Assembly: GCF_032854445.1 (NCBI RefSeq)
Contig: NC_088295.1
Span: 11,767,385-11,831,384, forward strand
Source of the DNA: Liolophura sinensis
Lineage: Eukaryota; Mollusca; Polyplacophora; Chitonida; Chitonidae
Reading direction: 5' to 3'
DNA length: 64,000 nucleotides
The notes under the pieces were generated by a model. That model made no database searches, had not been told where the DNA came from, and saw nothing but the letters and a program-made list of their open reading frames with translations. Shown in pieces: positions 12,713 through 23,953 of the stretch; within the stretch, counting starts at the first letter, position 1, and the number at the start of each line of letters is the position of its first letter. The translations under genes were made by a program, and so were the position numbers.

Positions 12713-14212
12713 GGGTTTGTACATGCCCAACAGGCTCAGTGAACTGTTTACTGTCAGCTAGACCCCACAAACACTTTAGTTTGTTTGATTCATAGATAGG
12801 TTTTTAACGCAATATTCCAGAGTTTTTAGCTTCGAAAATAACCTTTTTCATATGACAGGCTATTCAGCTAACAAGATGCCTGATTGCGGGGCAACGCAAA
12901 ATCTCGTACGAGGTTACTCTCACAATGTCAGCAGGCATGGTGTATAACGTAGCTAATGTCACGGCAGTGAACTTTATGAGTAGAACAAATCGAATTGCTC
13001 TGAGTAAACCAACCACATATCTTCGCAATGTACCTGCCAAGATGTACCTGGCAAACATCCTAATTTATCCACAGGCGTAGCCCAAAAAGCCAGAGCTTGA
13101 TTCGAACACCTAACTTCAATGGACAAGGACCACAATAGTCACAGCGAACCAGTGCTTTAGCCATATAGGCGTACACCTGTATTGCCATGACATGTGGAGC
13201 GCTGTTGCCAATAAGAGACGGAGAAGGGAAAAATATGTGCCTTCCTTGTCTAAATGAAATAGTCATATACAATCTATTTTTAGAATGCCAGACAAATTTA
13301 GAATGGCTTTCTATCTTGCATATCCCACATTCACATGCCAGATGTTACGTAAACTGACGTATATACTAACAGCTATCAATTGCAAACTTTTCATAAACTG
13401 ACATAAACTAAACTTCCAGAGAGTTTTTGTTACAACGACATAACCAAGCAAGAAAAATTACAATTATTTCTCATGGTTCATTTTCAACAATGTTTTGAGA
13501 TAATTCAAGCCATAACAGCACTGTTTTATATAACAGCACGTGACATATCCGTAAGCTGTGTATAAATGGAAATACAAACAATAAACCTTGTTTATATCTA
13601 CATGCATACAAATACATTACATTTAAATGTGATCTCAGACGTTACACCACCGTACCTGCTTGATTCAATCCTCACCCGAGCTGTGTCCAGTTTCCACCCG
13701 GCCGCCATATAATACTGGCCGACCTCATATAAATAAAATATTCTTGAGTATGTGGCGTAAAACACCGGTAAAAGATAATAAAAAAATAATTTAGTCCTCC
13801 GGAATATTCTTAACGATATCGCAATATTAAATATAAACGTAAGTGTCAGTTCTGGTTAAGCTGACTTTTTAGTCAAACCAATTAATGATTTGGATTTAAC
13901 AGCTGCATGGTCATACAAAATTTCAACTGTAACAGATGCATCATTCAGTTCATAAACCGTATTAAAATAATTCAAAATAATTAAGATAGAAGATTATCCA
14001 TTCGACACAATAAATGATTACCTCTACATAAAAAGTACAATACAGAAATATAATAGCAATGAAGAGGTGATATAAGTCTGGAGCGGCTCTGTTCTCAAAA
14101 CTATATCCATCCCAATTGTTAAAAACTAATGAGTTGAAGTTCGTTAAATGTGGGATACCTGTAAGGAATCAACTGCACGAAACTTGCCAACGTTACGTTT
14201 ACATCACACTGG
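12713..14212. other. No gene recognised
   Basis: AT-rich DNA apart from one SINE fragment at 13687-13790. Open frames at 12864-13058 and 13060-13272 (minus) lack any recognisable protein feature. Confidence 0.5.
13687..13790 (+). mobile_element. SINE family S1, 3' fragment
   Basis: A GTTTCCACCCGGCCGCCATA block, then AAATATTCTTGAGTATG, then GGCGTAAAACACCGGTAAAA and an A-rich end match the S1 3' region. The head is missing. Confidence 0.75.
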
Positions 14213-14309
14213 ATTTTGATTTGATTTGATTTGATTTATTCACCAGAAAGAAAGTAGAAAAGGAAGAACATCTCAATACCTCTCTGTACCTAAACCTCTT
14301 GTATCCGCA

Positions 14310-14400
14310 TGGTTATATATAAATATATATATACACACATGCATATACATACATATACATACACACCCGCAAACACACAGGCACACGCATATGTATGTAC
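14310..14400. repeat. ATAC/CA-rich microsatellite
   Basis: Alternating AT, ATAC and AC dinucleotide and tetranucleotide runs (ATATATATACACACATGCAT, ACATACATATACATACAC) lie inside the LINE 3' region. Confidence 0.7.
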
Positions 14401-14987
14401 ATGTACGTATATTCATACAAATACATCTTAAATATTATCGTAATGTGCACAGTATAAGTAGGCCTGTATAATAATGGTTTTTCTTAATCAAGGTTAATAC
14501 AAACAGGTATATACACACACACATAATTACATATGTACGGATACATCAGTTTGTCAACATAATACAACTTATAGCACTCTGGCGTGAGCAGAAACCCCAA
14601 AAGGCCTATTGTATCCCATAACATGTTTAAATTTAATTGACAAGAGATGCTAACTGGTTAATACTCATATGTTGGAATGAAGCACTTGCACATACGTACA
14701 CGTGTACCTAATTATGCATACACATAGTAGTTACTACTGTAGCACCCACTCCTAAATGTAAGGATATACAGACAGTAAAGAGAATTTACATTCGTAAATA
14801 TGTGTACAAATATGCACATGCACACATGTGCACTTATGTATTAATATTCATATCAATCAAGGCGACAACAATATCCTATCAAGAGAAAACGTTAAGCAAG
14901 CAACTACGTGTCGCAACTGAGTTAATTCAAAACGTATGTACAATTGTGGATGACTTGGTGTAGTAATGATTATAGCTATATGCTTCA

Positions 14988-16540
14988 TCAGCTGTATATT
15001 TTTCTCAGGAGTAAAGTTTTCAAAGACGATTTAAATAATGATAAAGAGGTGATTTCTTTTAAATTGGAGGGCAGTTTATTCCATTTGATCGGTCCTTTTA
15101 TTTTACAAGTGTGTAGGGATAGATTGCTTCTATGAAATGGTCGGTGTAAGTTAAAATATGATGTTCTAGTTGGATAGCAGTGAATATCAGACTGTTTTGT
15201 AAAGTAAGTACGGGTGTATAATGGAGTAATGCTAGGATTGTAGAAGTATTTGTGAATTAACTGGAGTGTCTGAAAGGTGTTAACCGCGGTAACAGGTAAG
15301 ATATTATACTCAGTAAAAATAGGCGCGGTGTGTTCGTATTTATGAGAGGAGGTTATAATGCGTAATGCTCGTTTTTGAAGACGGATCAGGGGAAGAAGAT
15401 GTGTTTCATAAGTATTTCCCCACACAGCATTGCAGTACGTAATATATGGGTTAATAAGTGCATAGTACAGGATGAACAGAGTATTTTTCTTTAGGGCATA
15501 TTTAATATGATTTATCACCCCTAAATTACGGGATATTTTTTGCAGATATTATTTATGTGGTTTGTCCACGTTAATCTTTCATTGAAAGTTATACCTAAGA
15601 AATTGAAGGTCTTGATTTTTTCGATATTTACGCCTGCTATAGCCAGGAAAGGAGTAGCATGATTATTTATTCTGCGATTGGGAGCGATGTACATAAATTT
15701 GGTTTTCTTAATATTAAGAGACAGTTTATTGCAACATAGCCAATCGTAAATTTTTTCAATTTCACGATTAAAAGTTTCCAGGAGGTGTGCTGGATCATCA
15801 TTGCAAAGGACAGCACTAGTATCATCAGCAAACAATATGATATCAAGTAGAGATGAAACATCTTTAATGTCATTAATGTATATTAAAAAGAGAAGGGGTC
15901 CTAGGATTGAGCCCTGAGGAACACCAATATTCATGTATTTAGTAGTTGATCGGCAATCGTTGTATAAAAGGCAATGTGATCTGTTTTTCAGATAATCATT
16001 AAACCATATATTACTAAGACCTTTGACACCATAATGGTCGAGTTTTTTCAACAATATATTGTGGTCTACAGTATCAAAAGCCTTTGCAAGGTCTAGAAAA
16101 AGAGTGATGCTGCACTTATTTGTTTCTTTAGCAGTTACTAGTTTATCATATAGAGCAATTATTGCATGTGTAGTAGGGTGATGCGATCTGAAACCGAACT
16201 GTTGACTGTATATAATATCGTTCATTTCGAGGAACGTCGTCAGACAGTTAACCACCAGTTTTTCGATGATTTTGCTGAAACACGGTAAGACAGATATTGG
16301 TCGGTAATTTTTAAACTCCTTCATTTCACCCGATTTATACACTGGTGTGAGTTTAGCACTTTTCATTTTATCAGGGAATATTCCAGTTTGAAACGATAAG
16401 TTTATTATATGGGTCAGCGGTTTCGCTATTGCTGTGGCACAATACTTTACAACTGAAACACGAATCTCATCTAGGCCAGGAGAGCTATTCTTCAGTCCCA
16501 TGATAACATCTACAACTTCTGCTGAGGTACAGGGAAACAG
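14988..16540 (-). pseudogene. LINE reverse transcriptase, one frameshift
   Basis: Translation from about 16540 shows the pre-RT motif SSPGLDEIRVSVVKY, the finger motif NYRPISVLPCFSKIIEKL, QFGFR, FLDLAKAFDTVDH (motif A), GVPQGSILGPLLFLIYINDI (motif B), FADDTSAVL (motif C with the catalytic DD) and the thumb region up to NNICKK. The frame then stops at 15521. The C-terminal part (NPYITYCNAVWGN, LIRLQKRALRIIT) continues at 14988-15518 in another frame. The break is at an A-run near 15537 that is one base short of the frame-keeping length. The enzyme would copy LINE RNA at the insertion site; this copy is truncated and presumably inactive. Confidence 0.85.
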
Positions 16541-16893
16541 ATGGGTTGCTGTACCGGTACACTCTTGAGCTTCCGGAGCATGTATTTCCAAGTTGTTGTC
16601 CTGAAGAACTCTGCATATATACCATGTTATATCATCCGCGATTCGCCAGATTCTGCATCCAAGATCAACAAATGCCCATGGTGACCATGTTGGGAATGTT
16701 TCCTGACGAAACATGCAGGCTTGATTTCCGTTAAACTCTCCGATACAATTGGAAAGTTCCATTTTTAAGCAAACTTCGCTTTTATGATATAATCCACTAG
16801 ATGGAATCGACTGGACATTGTAATGCAAATTTTGTGTATAAATAGAGTACTCTGGCCTATGAAGGTCAATATCAACCATATGGTTGATTGTAT

Positions 16894-17185
16894 GTATGTA
16901 TCCTTGGGGTTTAACGTCGCACTTAACAATTTTTCAGTCAGATGACGACGAGGAGTCAGTAGGTGTGTACACATATATTGTGTATTCTTTCCGCAAGGTG
17001 AGTCAATGCCACCAAAGTGCTGCCATGGAAACGCCATACCGAAGACACCAGTCCCATTATACTGACACCGAGCCAACTAATCCTGTTTCTCAATGCAGAG
17101 CGCCAAGCGCGGCAGCAGCATTCACCATTTTTAATGACTTTGGTATGACCCCAGGGTCTCCCTCGTTCGAAGCGGACGCTCTATG
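16894..17185 (-). mobile_element. SINE family S2, full-length with target-site duplication
   Basis: The element is bounded by a perfect 13-bp direct repeat TGGTTGATTGTAT at 16881-16893 and 17186-17198. Read on the minus strand it begins with a tRNA-like head (AGAGCGTCCGCTTCGAACGA) and ends with the shared S2 tail containing CGTCATCTGACTGAAAAATT and GTTAAGTGCGACGTTAAACC. The perfect duplication implies a recent L1/LINE-type retroposition. Confidence 0.85.
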
Positions 17186-17198
17186 TGGTTGATTGTAT

Positions 17199-18200
17199 TT
17201 TCTTAATTGAACACAAATCAACTGGTTAATAAAGTAAAACCAGCCTCGTTGTTAGGAACAGCCTAATACCCACACCCAATTATATAAAAATGATGAAAAA
17301 GAGGAATTTAAAAAATTTAATATGTACCAGCAGGCCTACCCGTACGATCGAGAGGGCCAGATATCGTATTATCATCCACCTTAGTAACCTCTCACTATGT
17401 GTTACTGGTTGTTCTCTGCCTCTGTATAGTCATGGATGTTAACTGCAGGTCTCACAGTGGATTCCAAGTAATTTACTTTTAGGGTCTGTATATAGGCCTA
17501 TATCTAAAACTATATCCGTACCTAGGGCCTTGGCCTGCCAGTTGCTTCAGAAGATTTTATAGCTGACTTTGACATAATCATGAATGATGTAGGCCTACTC
17601 TTACCGGTGCGGATAACATCTTCCGGGGTATTTCCATGCAGCACATCATTATAACTGTGTGAAATTACCGTTTATTTTATGGTTTTGGCATTAAATCTGC
17701 ATCTACACGTCGCCTATGGAAAATGTGATAGATATAGGCGTAACTAGGCCATGGCTTTTACCAAATTATTTTTAAATTAGGTCTATGTTCTTTGGTGGAT
17801 CGTAAATACCGTAATTTGCTATATAGACCTACATTTGTTTTGTGAAATGTTGGATGGAATTCGCATTTTGGAACAATAGTATATAATGCACATCAGTGGC
17901 GATTCCTTATGACGCATATCGGTGGATCCAAGAACACCTAAAAAGGCAGGAGTTTCTTGGAATAGGATTAGCCGTATGCGATGGCGTTCAAAACAAGGGA
18001 GGCAACTTAGTTGTCACAAGCTTATCGTGTTATTCCCCTTCTTAAAGCATTGTCTTGTAACATCGACATAAGTGCTAATATGAATGAAGACATGTGGAAT
18101 TTTCGTCAGAGCATAAGTCAATGTGAACGCACAGAAGCAAAACTACTTAACATACATAAAACAAAGTAATTGTTTAAAAGATCTTAGGTAGAGTGACAGG
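17199..18200. other. Intergenic, upstream of eIF4E
   Basis: No open frame of interest and no repeat copy recognised. The last few hundred bases should hold the eIF4E promoter, but I see no TATA box at a suitable distance; CTCGTTCTGATTTCGCCGG just before the start codon may be part of the leader. Confidence 0.45.
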
Positions 18201-18205
18201 AGCAT

Positions 18206-18223
18206 ATGGGAGCCTCGTTCTGA
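18206..18223 (+). promoter_or_regulatory. Possible uORF 1 of eIF4E (5 codons)
   Basis: ATG GGA GCC TCG TTC TGA lies 63 nt upstream of the eIF4E start codon, in a leader whose true 5' end is unknown. It would only matter if transcription starts before 18206. Confidence 0.35.
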
Positions 18224-18236
18224 TTTCGCCGGTACC

Positions 18237-18242
18237 ATGTGA
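18237..18242 (+). promoter_or_regulatory. Possible start-stop uORF of eIF4E
   Basis: ATGTGA, a start codon directly followed by a stop, with A at -3 (ACCATG), lies 32 nt before the eIF4E start. Minimal start-stop uORFs are known to hold ribosomes and lower downstream translation. Presence in the mature leader is inferred. Confidence 0.4.
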
Positions 18243-18268
18243 TTTCACCCATATTGAATTTCGGCAAC

Positions 18269-21200
18269 ATGGCTTCAGAACAAGTGGAACAGAAGGAGGT
18301 ATTGTCTGAAATGTTTCTGTTTCTGTTCGTGAAAGTTCCACTGTTGTGACTTATATTTGTTTATCTTTCATTTAAAGGGACAACTGACTTGCTTATTTTC
18401 ACCACAGAACTAACATTTAGTGAAGAGTTAGTCGAAAATAAGTTGGTGTCAAAATCGTTGCACGCCAGTCTCGTCAGCATGAGATGAACACGTTTAACTT
18501 GTTGAAGTATTACTCTGGAATTTTTGTTTGAACCCTGTTTCTGTTGTCGTTTAAATGGATTATATTCATTTATACATATAGATGTACATATACTTGTCAC
18601 CAGATTGGGCGTGAAATGCTCGAAATCAAGTACTTCAAATTAATCATACGCAACTATTAAATGACTGATTTTTGACATTTTTGTGTGCTAATTGCCCACT
18701 GTCTGTAGAATATCAGATATTACTCTGTCTGTTTTGTGTCAGAAACTGTCAAACTCTAAAACATTTGACATGCTTTTTAAAGCTGAGTTGTTCTGATAGA
18801 TATAAATATGGTGGTCACTAAAGCTGAGAGTAATTTTCGTGGAGTTCATAGAGTATTTAGCTCACATTGTCAGTGTTTCATGGGCCACTGTCACAAAACT
18901 TGATAAGTCACATTTCTCTTAACTTTATTTGTAAAAGATGTCGTTCTAGTTATAGTGCCATAAGGCAATATCATTTATGAGAGCAGTAACTAAATAGGCC
19001 TATTGTTTTGTGAAAGTGTCCCAAGCAGTGATTACAGCCGGACACCAGTGGGTAAGGGAAGGGGTGGTCTCCATGGCCATATTGCTAGCACTACAGTGAT
19101 TCAAGATCCTCTCATTAATGCGGTCGCTGTGAGTTCAAAACCAGCTCAGGTTGGCTCAGGCAGTTGTATGTAGAAACGTCTGTCAGTAATCTGTGGATTA
19201 GTACAGTGTAAAACACCAGTCTAGCAAGTAAATAAATATATGGGTGCTGAAAACCAGAGCAGGAGACACCTGTGACTGAGTTGGATGGCGTGCTAGCACG
19301 ACGCAGTGACTTAAAAGCCTATCACCAATGCAATCACTGTGAGTTCAAGACCAGCTCATACTGGCTTCCTTTCCACCCATAGGCAACCTAAGCGATGATT
19401 GAATCTGAAACAAAATTGTCAAAGTGAATAAGTATTATAAGGTTCAAGAGCTCATTTTTACCTTTTCTGGAAATATTTGTTGAAAGTCAATGTGTTTTTA
19501 TAATTTTTCCACCACAGGAAAGCCGGCAGGCAGAGGCAGAAGAAAATGATCAGCAAGTGGTGCCAAGCCCCGAACTGTTAATAAAACATCCATTACAGAA
19601 CAGATGGGCTCTGTGGTTCTTCAAAAATGATAAAACGAAAGACTGGGCATCAAACTTAAAGTTGATCACATCTGTAGAGACAGTAGAGGACTTCTGGGGG
19701 TAAGAAAGCAGGAGAAAGGGTTTTAAAACATGTGCATGTTAATAATAATTGAGCATAATTGAGTTGAAAAAAAAATTAAATATCACCTTTACAAGTGGTC
19801 TAAACAGTTTCACTCTAATTAATATAGTCCAATGACAGTTGTCCAAATCCAGCAATTGGCTGTTGCATTTGATCATTAGATATTTGTTAGCATTCGCAAA
19901 AACTTGTGGATGGGTTTCGCAAGTTCTAGTCCTTAAATGACAATGCTTCATGGAACTACAACACAGACAGCGGATATTTCTGGAGAAAATTTTCATTTGA
20001 ATGTTTCATGGGTGACTTCTGGTGTACTTTTATGATTCACTGCTTTTGTTGCTGAGACTTGTTGCCTGCTGTCTTGTATAAATAAAACATTCTTGAGAAT
20101 GCTGTATGACATTTACCAAATAGGTACAATGTAGCTTGGTCAACTGTTACTATTATTGCTAATATACCAAAGATAAAAGGAATGTGTTTCAAAGGGAATG
20201 GATTTTTCATACAAAGAATCTAATGTTCATGAATGATTTTGGGCAGAGTTTATAAAAAGAATGGATTGATACAGTATGTGAGATCTGGAAAAGTAAACTT
20301 ATTCAGTGTTGTGAACATTTGTCATTGTTATCTTTTTTTTGTTGTTTTGTTTCCAGATTATATAACCATGTACAGAAAGCCAGCAGGCTCCCATCAGGCT
20401 GTGATTACTCCATGTTTAAGGTATGCCTATTTTATTGGTACTCTCACCTAACTCCGTGTTAAAGGATACATGAAACACATGAGGAGCATATCATCTGCTG
20501 ATGATACATTTGGATGTTGAGGCATTTTCATCTTAACACTTGCCTTAGGAAGTGTATAGTGTATATAATGTACAAGGTGGTACATTGTCTTAATTGGTGC
20601 TTAAATGATTTTGGAGGAGCATAGCAGCTGCTGATGATACATTAGGATGTCGAGACACTTTCATATTAACTTTTAATTGCTTGAGGAAGTGTGGATGTTA
20701 TGGGACATTTTAACAGCACAAACAGAAACACTTGCTTGAGGAAAAATGTTTAAAAAGATGCCGATTATATTTCATGTGTGTTGTGTACATACATGAAAAA
20801 TACATGTCCTCACTACTGATAGCTTGATAGCTAAGAAATCAGGGTGCCGAGTTTAGAGGGACCCCCCCATCTCATAAAAAATTGGGGAACCCTGGACCCA
20901 TCACCAACAAACACCCCAACCCCCTACCGCCCCCAATCCAAACACCACTGTGAATTTAGGGGTGATGTGCCAGATGTATGAAATTCGAATAAACAACCTC
21001 TGATGGAGCAGGCTAATCTGACAACACTGTTTCTCCAGAATCCCAGTTTCCAACGCTTATCTACTATGCCATGGTTTTCAAGTGAGCCACCTCTGTTAGC
21101 CACTGCATTTTTTGGACTAGTAATCAAGCTGTCTTATTATTTTTTGTTGGTGTATTATAGGATGGTATACAGCCAATGTGGGAGGACACTCAAAACAAGG

Positions 21201-23953
21201 AGGGCGGCAGATGGCTTATTAATCTCAATAAACAACAAAGACATACAGATCTAGACAATTTCTGGCTCGAAACGGTAAGTATATATAGTTAAAGCTAGTA
21301 ACAACTTGTGTTATCAGACATACTGTATATTGTGAGAATGCTAGCATGGCACAAAAACACTAGCTCATGCTGACTTCCTCTCCGGTTGTAGTTTGGAAGG
21401 TCTGCCATCAACCTGCAGATTGTCGTGGGTTTACCCCCGGGCTCTACTCGGTTTTCTTCCACAATGCTGCTGGCTGCAATTGTATAAATGAAATATTCTT
21501 GCGTATGGCATGAAACTCCTATGAAATAAATACATATTCAGGGATGAGGAGTTTCTGCGGAATTGAGTTGAGAGGAGTAAGCTGAATTTGTGGTCCGTCA
21601 GATCTTACTCTTGTCTGCAAAACACCTGAGCAGACCGAAGCAGGCAAAGGGCTTGATTAAGTTACACATTACATTCACTCCATATCACCAGTATAAACCA
21701 GGCTCTGTTGTCGGCGTTACTGAGAAGCCTTGAAATGATGGGCCATTGGGAACAGGGTGTATACTGACCATTTTACAACATCGACAGCTTTTACGACCAC
21801 CATTTAGGTACTTTAGCATGTGCAATGGTAACTACACGTGCACATTAGAATGGCAAATTTTCTCGACTATGAAGGCGAAAACCATGCTTTTGAAGAGGCA
21901 CGGATTGAAAATTGTTTTAAGTTGGCATGGCTGGAAAAGACTGTATGGCTTCACTATTGGTGCGGAGACTGTTACAGTTTTGGAACATTTGAAAAGACCA
22001 CATGCCTGTTGAAGTCCTGTGCCCTCTCTGTTCTGATCTGATCAATTAAGGGAGCAGAGGAGCAAGGATTAACATGGAGCACATGCACACGAAAGTACAT
22101 AGCTTAGTAGACCAAATGCTAGCTATTATGTTTGTTATGCTTTTTGGTTTGTGTCCTGTTGGTTTTAATCTTACTGCCAAACGTTGCCCAACCTAAATAA
22201 TGTGTTACAACAACAACAATATTGCCAGAGTAACTTAATCCAAAATACTTGTAAATGATATCCTTGTATTTTAATTGTAAATGGATATTGCATTGAACTT
22301 TTTTTTTTGGATAAAATTTTTGCAGTCTGTTTTCAGAAGGTTTTCAGCTCATCTTACCATGATCAAAATGCTAAAAGTTTCCGACCAGCAAGAAGGTGGG
22401 AAAGCACCCTGATGCTCACACCCTCCCCTTACTCTCGTTGCTTGTTCCATTCGGAATATAAAATATTTTCAGACGTTTTTTTGCAATAAACATTTTCATC
22501 CCTGAATACTATGGTAAACAATGATGTTTGAAATCCTTTATAGATCTGTGTATGGTTCATGCATATTTTGCAATTGAAGTAGAAAAAACAACAGAAAAGC
22601 ATTTTATGAGACAAAGTATTCACTTCCTTGAAATTCTAATCCTAGGAAAATGGAACTAAAAGGATATGTTTATTTCACATCATCTATAGCTGATTCATTG
22701 TTTTTCTCCTCAGTTATTATGTATGATAGGGGAAGCATTTGACGAACAGAGTGAAGATGTCAATGGAGCAGTGGTGAACATCAGAAACAAGGGAGATAAA
22801 CTTGCCATGTGGACGAAAGATGCCAGGCGAGGCGATGCCAATGTCAAAATAGGGTATGCTATTGCATGAAGTGTATTGTGAAATAGATCTATATATTGAA
22901 TAGGAAGTGTGTTTTTAGGTGTCAGTCTTGCTGTAAACAGTACTTGCAAGATCACAACCCACTTAAACGTATAATACTTACCCAAATCAAGACTACATGT
23001 AGGCTTATGTACAGATGAGTGCCATCTTTGTAGCTATAATACTTACATAAAGAAATTTTGGGAAAGAGATCTGGGCGTCATGTGGATACTGCTCCCCTAT
23101 TTATTCATTATGAGAAATGTATAAAGCCATTATAAGAAGGTCTGCCTCCTTATCGTAATAGTTAACGTAAATCCATACTACATTTTTGCAAGGTAGACTA
23201 ATGAATAATTAATGGTTACAACAGGGGTCTGCAGCTAGAAGCTGTCTCTAATTTCTGGTGATGTTATGTGCTTGATTTACTTTTAGCTTGACTCTTCAAC
23301 ACTGATGTGATATCAGTGTAGGCAGTAGGTACATTTATATTTTAGAATATGTGTATGAACAGGTAAGTATTGGGTACATTTTTTTTTTTTTCTCTCAAAA
23401 CAGATGAGTTTTAAGGTGAGTTTGAGATATGTAACTTCAAGAACCATGTTTCTGCTTCCAGAAAAAAGTTAAAAGAAAGGTTGAATATACCAGACAGACT
23501 AACAATAGGATTTCAGGTAAGTGCATATCCTCTAGAAAAAGCTGTCTGCACCTAGGTGTAGGGGAGGTAATATTGTGTTTATGCCGTGTCCTTGCCCACA
23601 ATTTATAAGATATCTCGCTTGATGGATGCGCACATGGATGTCCACCTGGTCGGACAGGTGCAAATGAAGATACCCACGTTGCATTTTCAAAATGCATCAT
23701 AAACTTTATTTAATGAGGGTATAGCATGTTTACATTATGAATTCAGACTCTTTCTACTGTTAATCTGCTTTTTACACATAACGTTGAATGTTCAAATCCA
23801 CAGATCCCTGAATATACAATGCTGATTTATGTGTGATAAATGCGTTGTTTGAAATAAGAAATGAGTTTCCCTGTGTCTTATTTGCACTTTTAGGCTCACA
23901 CAGATACCATCTCTAGACAAGGCTCTACAGCCAAGAACCGTTTCTCTGTATAA
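18269..23953 (+). CDS. EIF4E: Eukaryotic translation initiation factor 4E
   Basis: Seven exons (18269-18298, 19518-19699, 20357-20420, 21161-21274, 22714-22853, 23462-23516, 23894-23953), all GT-AG with matching phases, give 214 aa against 217 in human. The protein binds the mRNA 5' cap and eIF4G in the cytoplasm. It keeps HPLQNRW (34-40), cap-stacking Trp53 and Trp99 with Glu100, Trp163, the eIF4G/4E-BP-binding Trp70, and the C-terminal GSTAKNRFSV with Ser206 at the position of the Mnk-phosphorylated Ser209. Only the acidic N-terminal tail differs in the usual way. The start has a strong context (AACATGG). The gene has no frame break. A paralogue such as eIF4E-2/4EHP is unlikely, because 4EHP has Tyr in place of one key Trp. 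Introns hold several repeat copies listed separately. Confidence 0.97.
18882..19022. mobile_element. Palindromic MITE-like element, family M1
   Basis: In eIF4E intron 1. The left end GGGCCACTGTCACAAAAC is complementary to the right end GTTTTGTGAAAGTGTCCC, giving a 141-bp non-coding inverted-repeat element of the same type as 7871-8003 and 51934-52080. Confidence 0.65.
19065..19238 (+). mobile_element. SINE family S1, diverged copy
   Basis: In eIF4E intron 1. TCTCATTAATGCGGTCGCTG and TGAGTTCAAAACCAGCTC (box B region) match S1, and AGTGTAAAACACCAG with an AAATAAATA tail ends it. The middle is shortened relative to the full copy at 40253-40521. Confidence 0.7.
19283..19385 (+). mobile_element. 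SINE family S1, head fragment
   Basis: In eIF4E intron 1. GGCGTGCTAGCACGACGCAG, TCACCAATGCAATCACTGTG and AGTTCAAGACCAGCTC match the tRNA-like head of S1; the 3' half is missing. Confidence 0.65.
20478..20700. repeat. Tandem duplication, about 133-bp unit
   Basis: In eIF4E intron 3. GAGGAGCATATCATCTGCTG and GATGATACATTTGGATG near 20480 recur as GAGGAGCATAGCAGCTGCTG and GATGATACATTAGGATG near 20613, followed by similar CTTGCCT/CTTGAGGAAGTGT words. Two diverged units. Confidence 0.7.
21388..21535 (+). mobile_element. SINE family S1, 3' fragment
   Basis: In eIF4E intron 4. TTTGGAAGGTCTGCCATCAA, CCTGCAGATTGTCGTGGGTT, then AATGAAATATTCTTGCGTAT and a ATGAAATAAATA tail match the body and 3' end of S1. 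Confidence 0.8.

Larger units (their letters stand above)
14213..16570 (-). mobile_element. 5'-truncated non-LTR retrotransposon (CR1/jockey group)
   Basis: On the minus strand about 2.35 kb of LINE sequence runs from the end of the endonuclease-RT linker through reverse transcriptase to a 3' UTR that ends in a short AAATC-type tandem tail at 14213-14240. The endonuclease domain and 5' UTR are missing. The RT core sequence is well preserved, so the insertion is not ancient. The sequence FADDT at the RT active site points to the CR1/L2/jockey side of the non-LTR tree rather than RTE. The right-hand junction is placed where RT-linker similarity fades. Confidence 0.85.
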
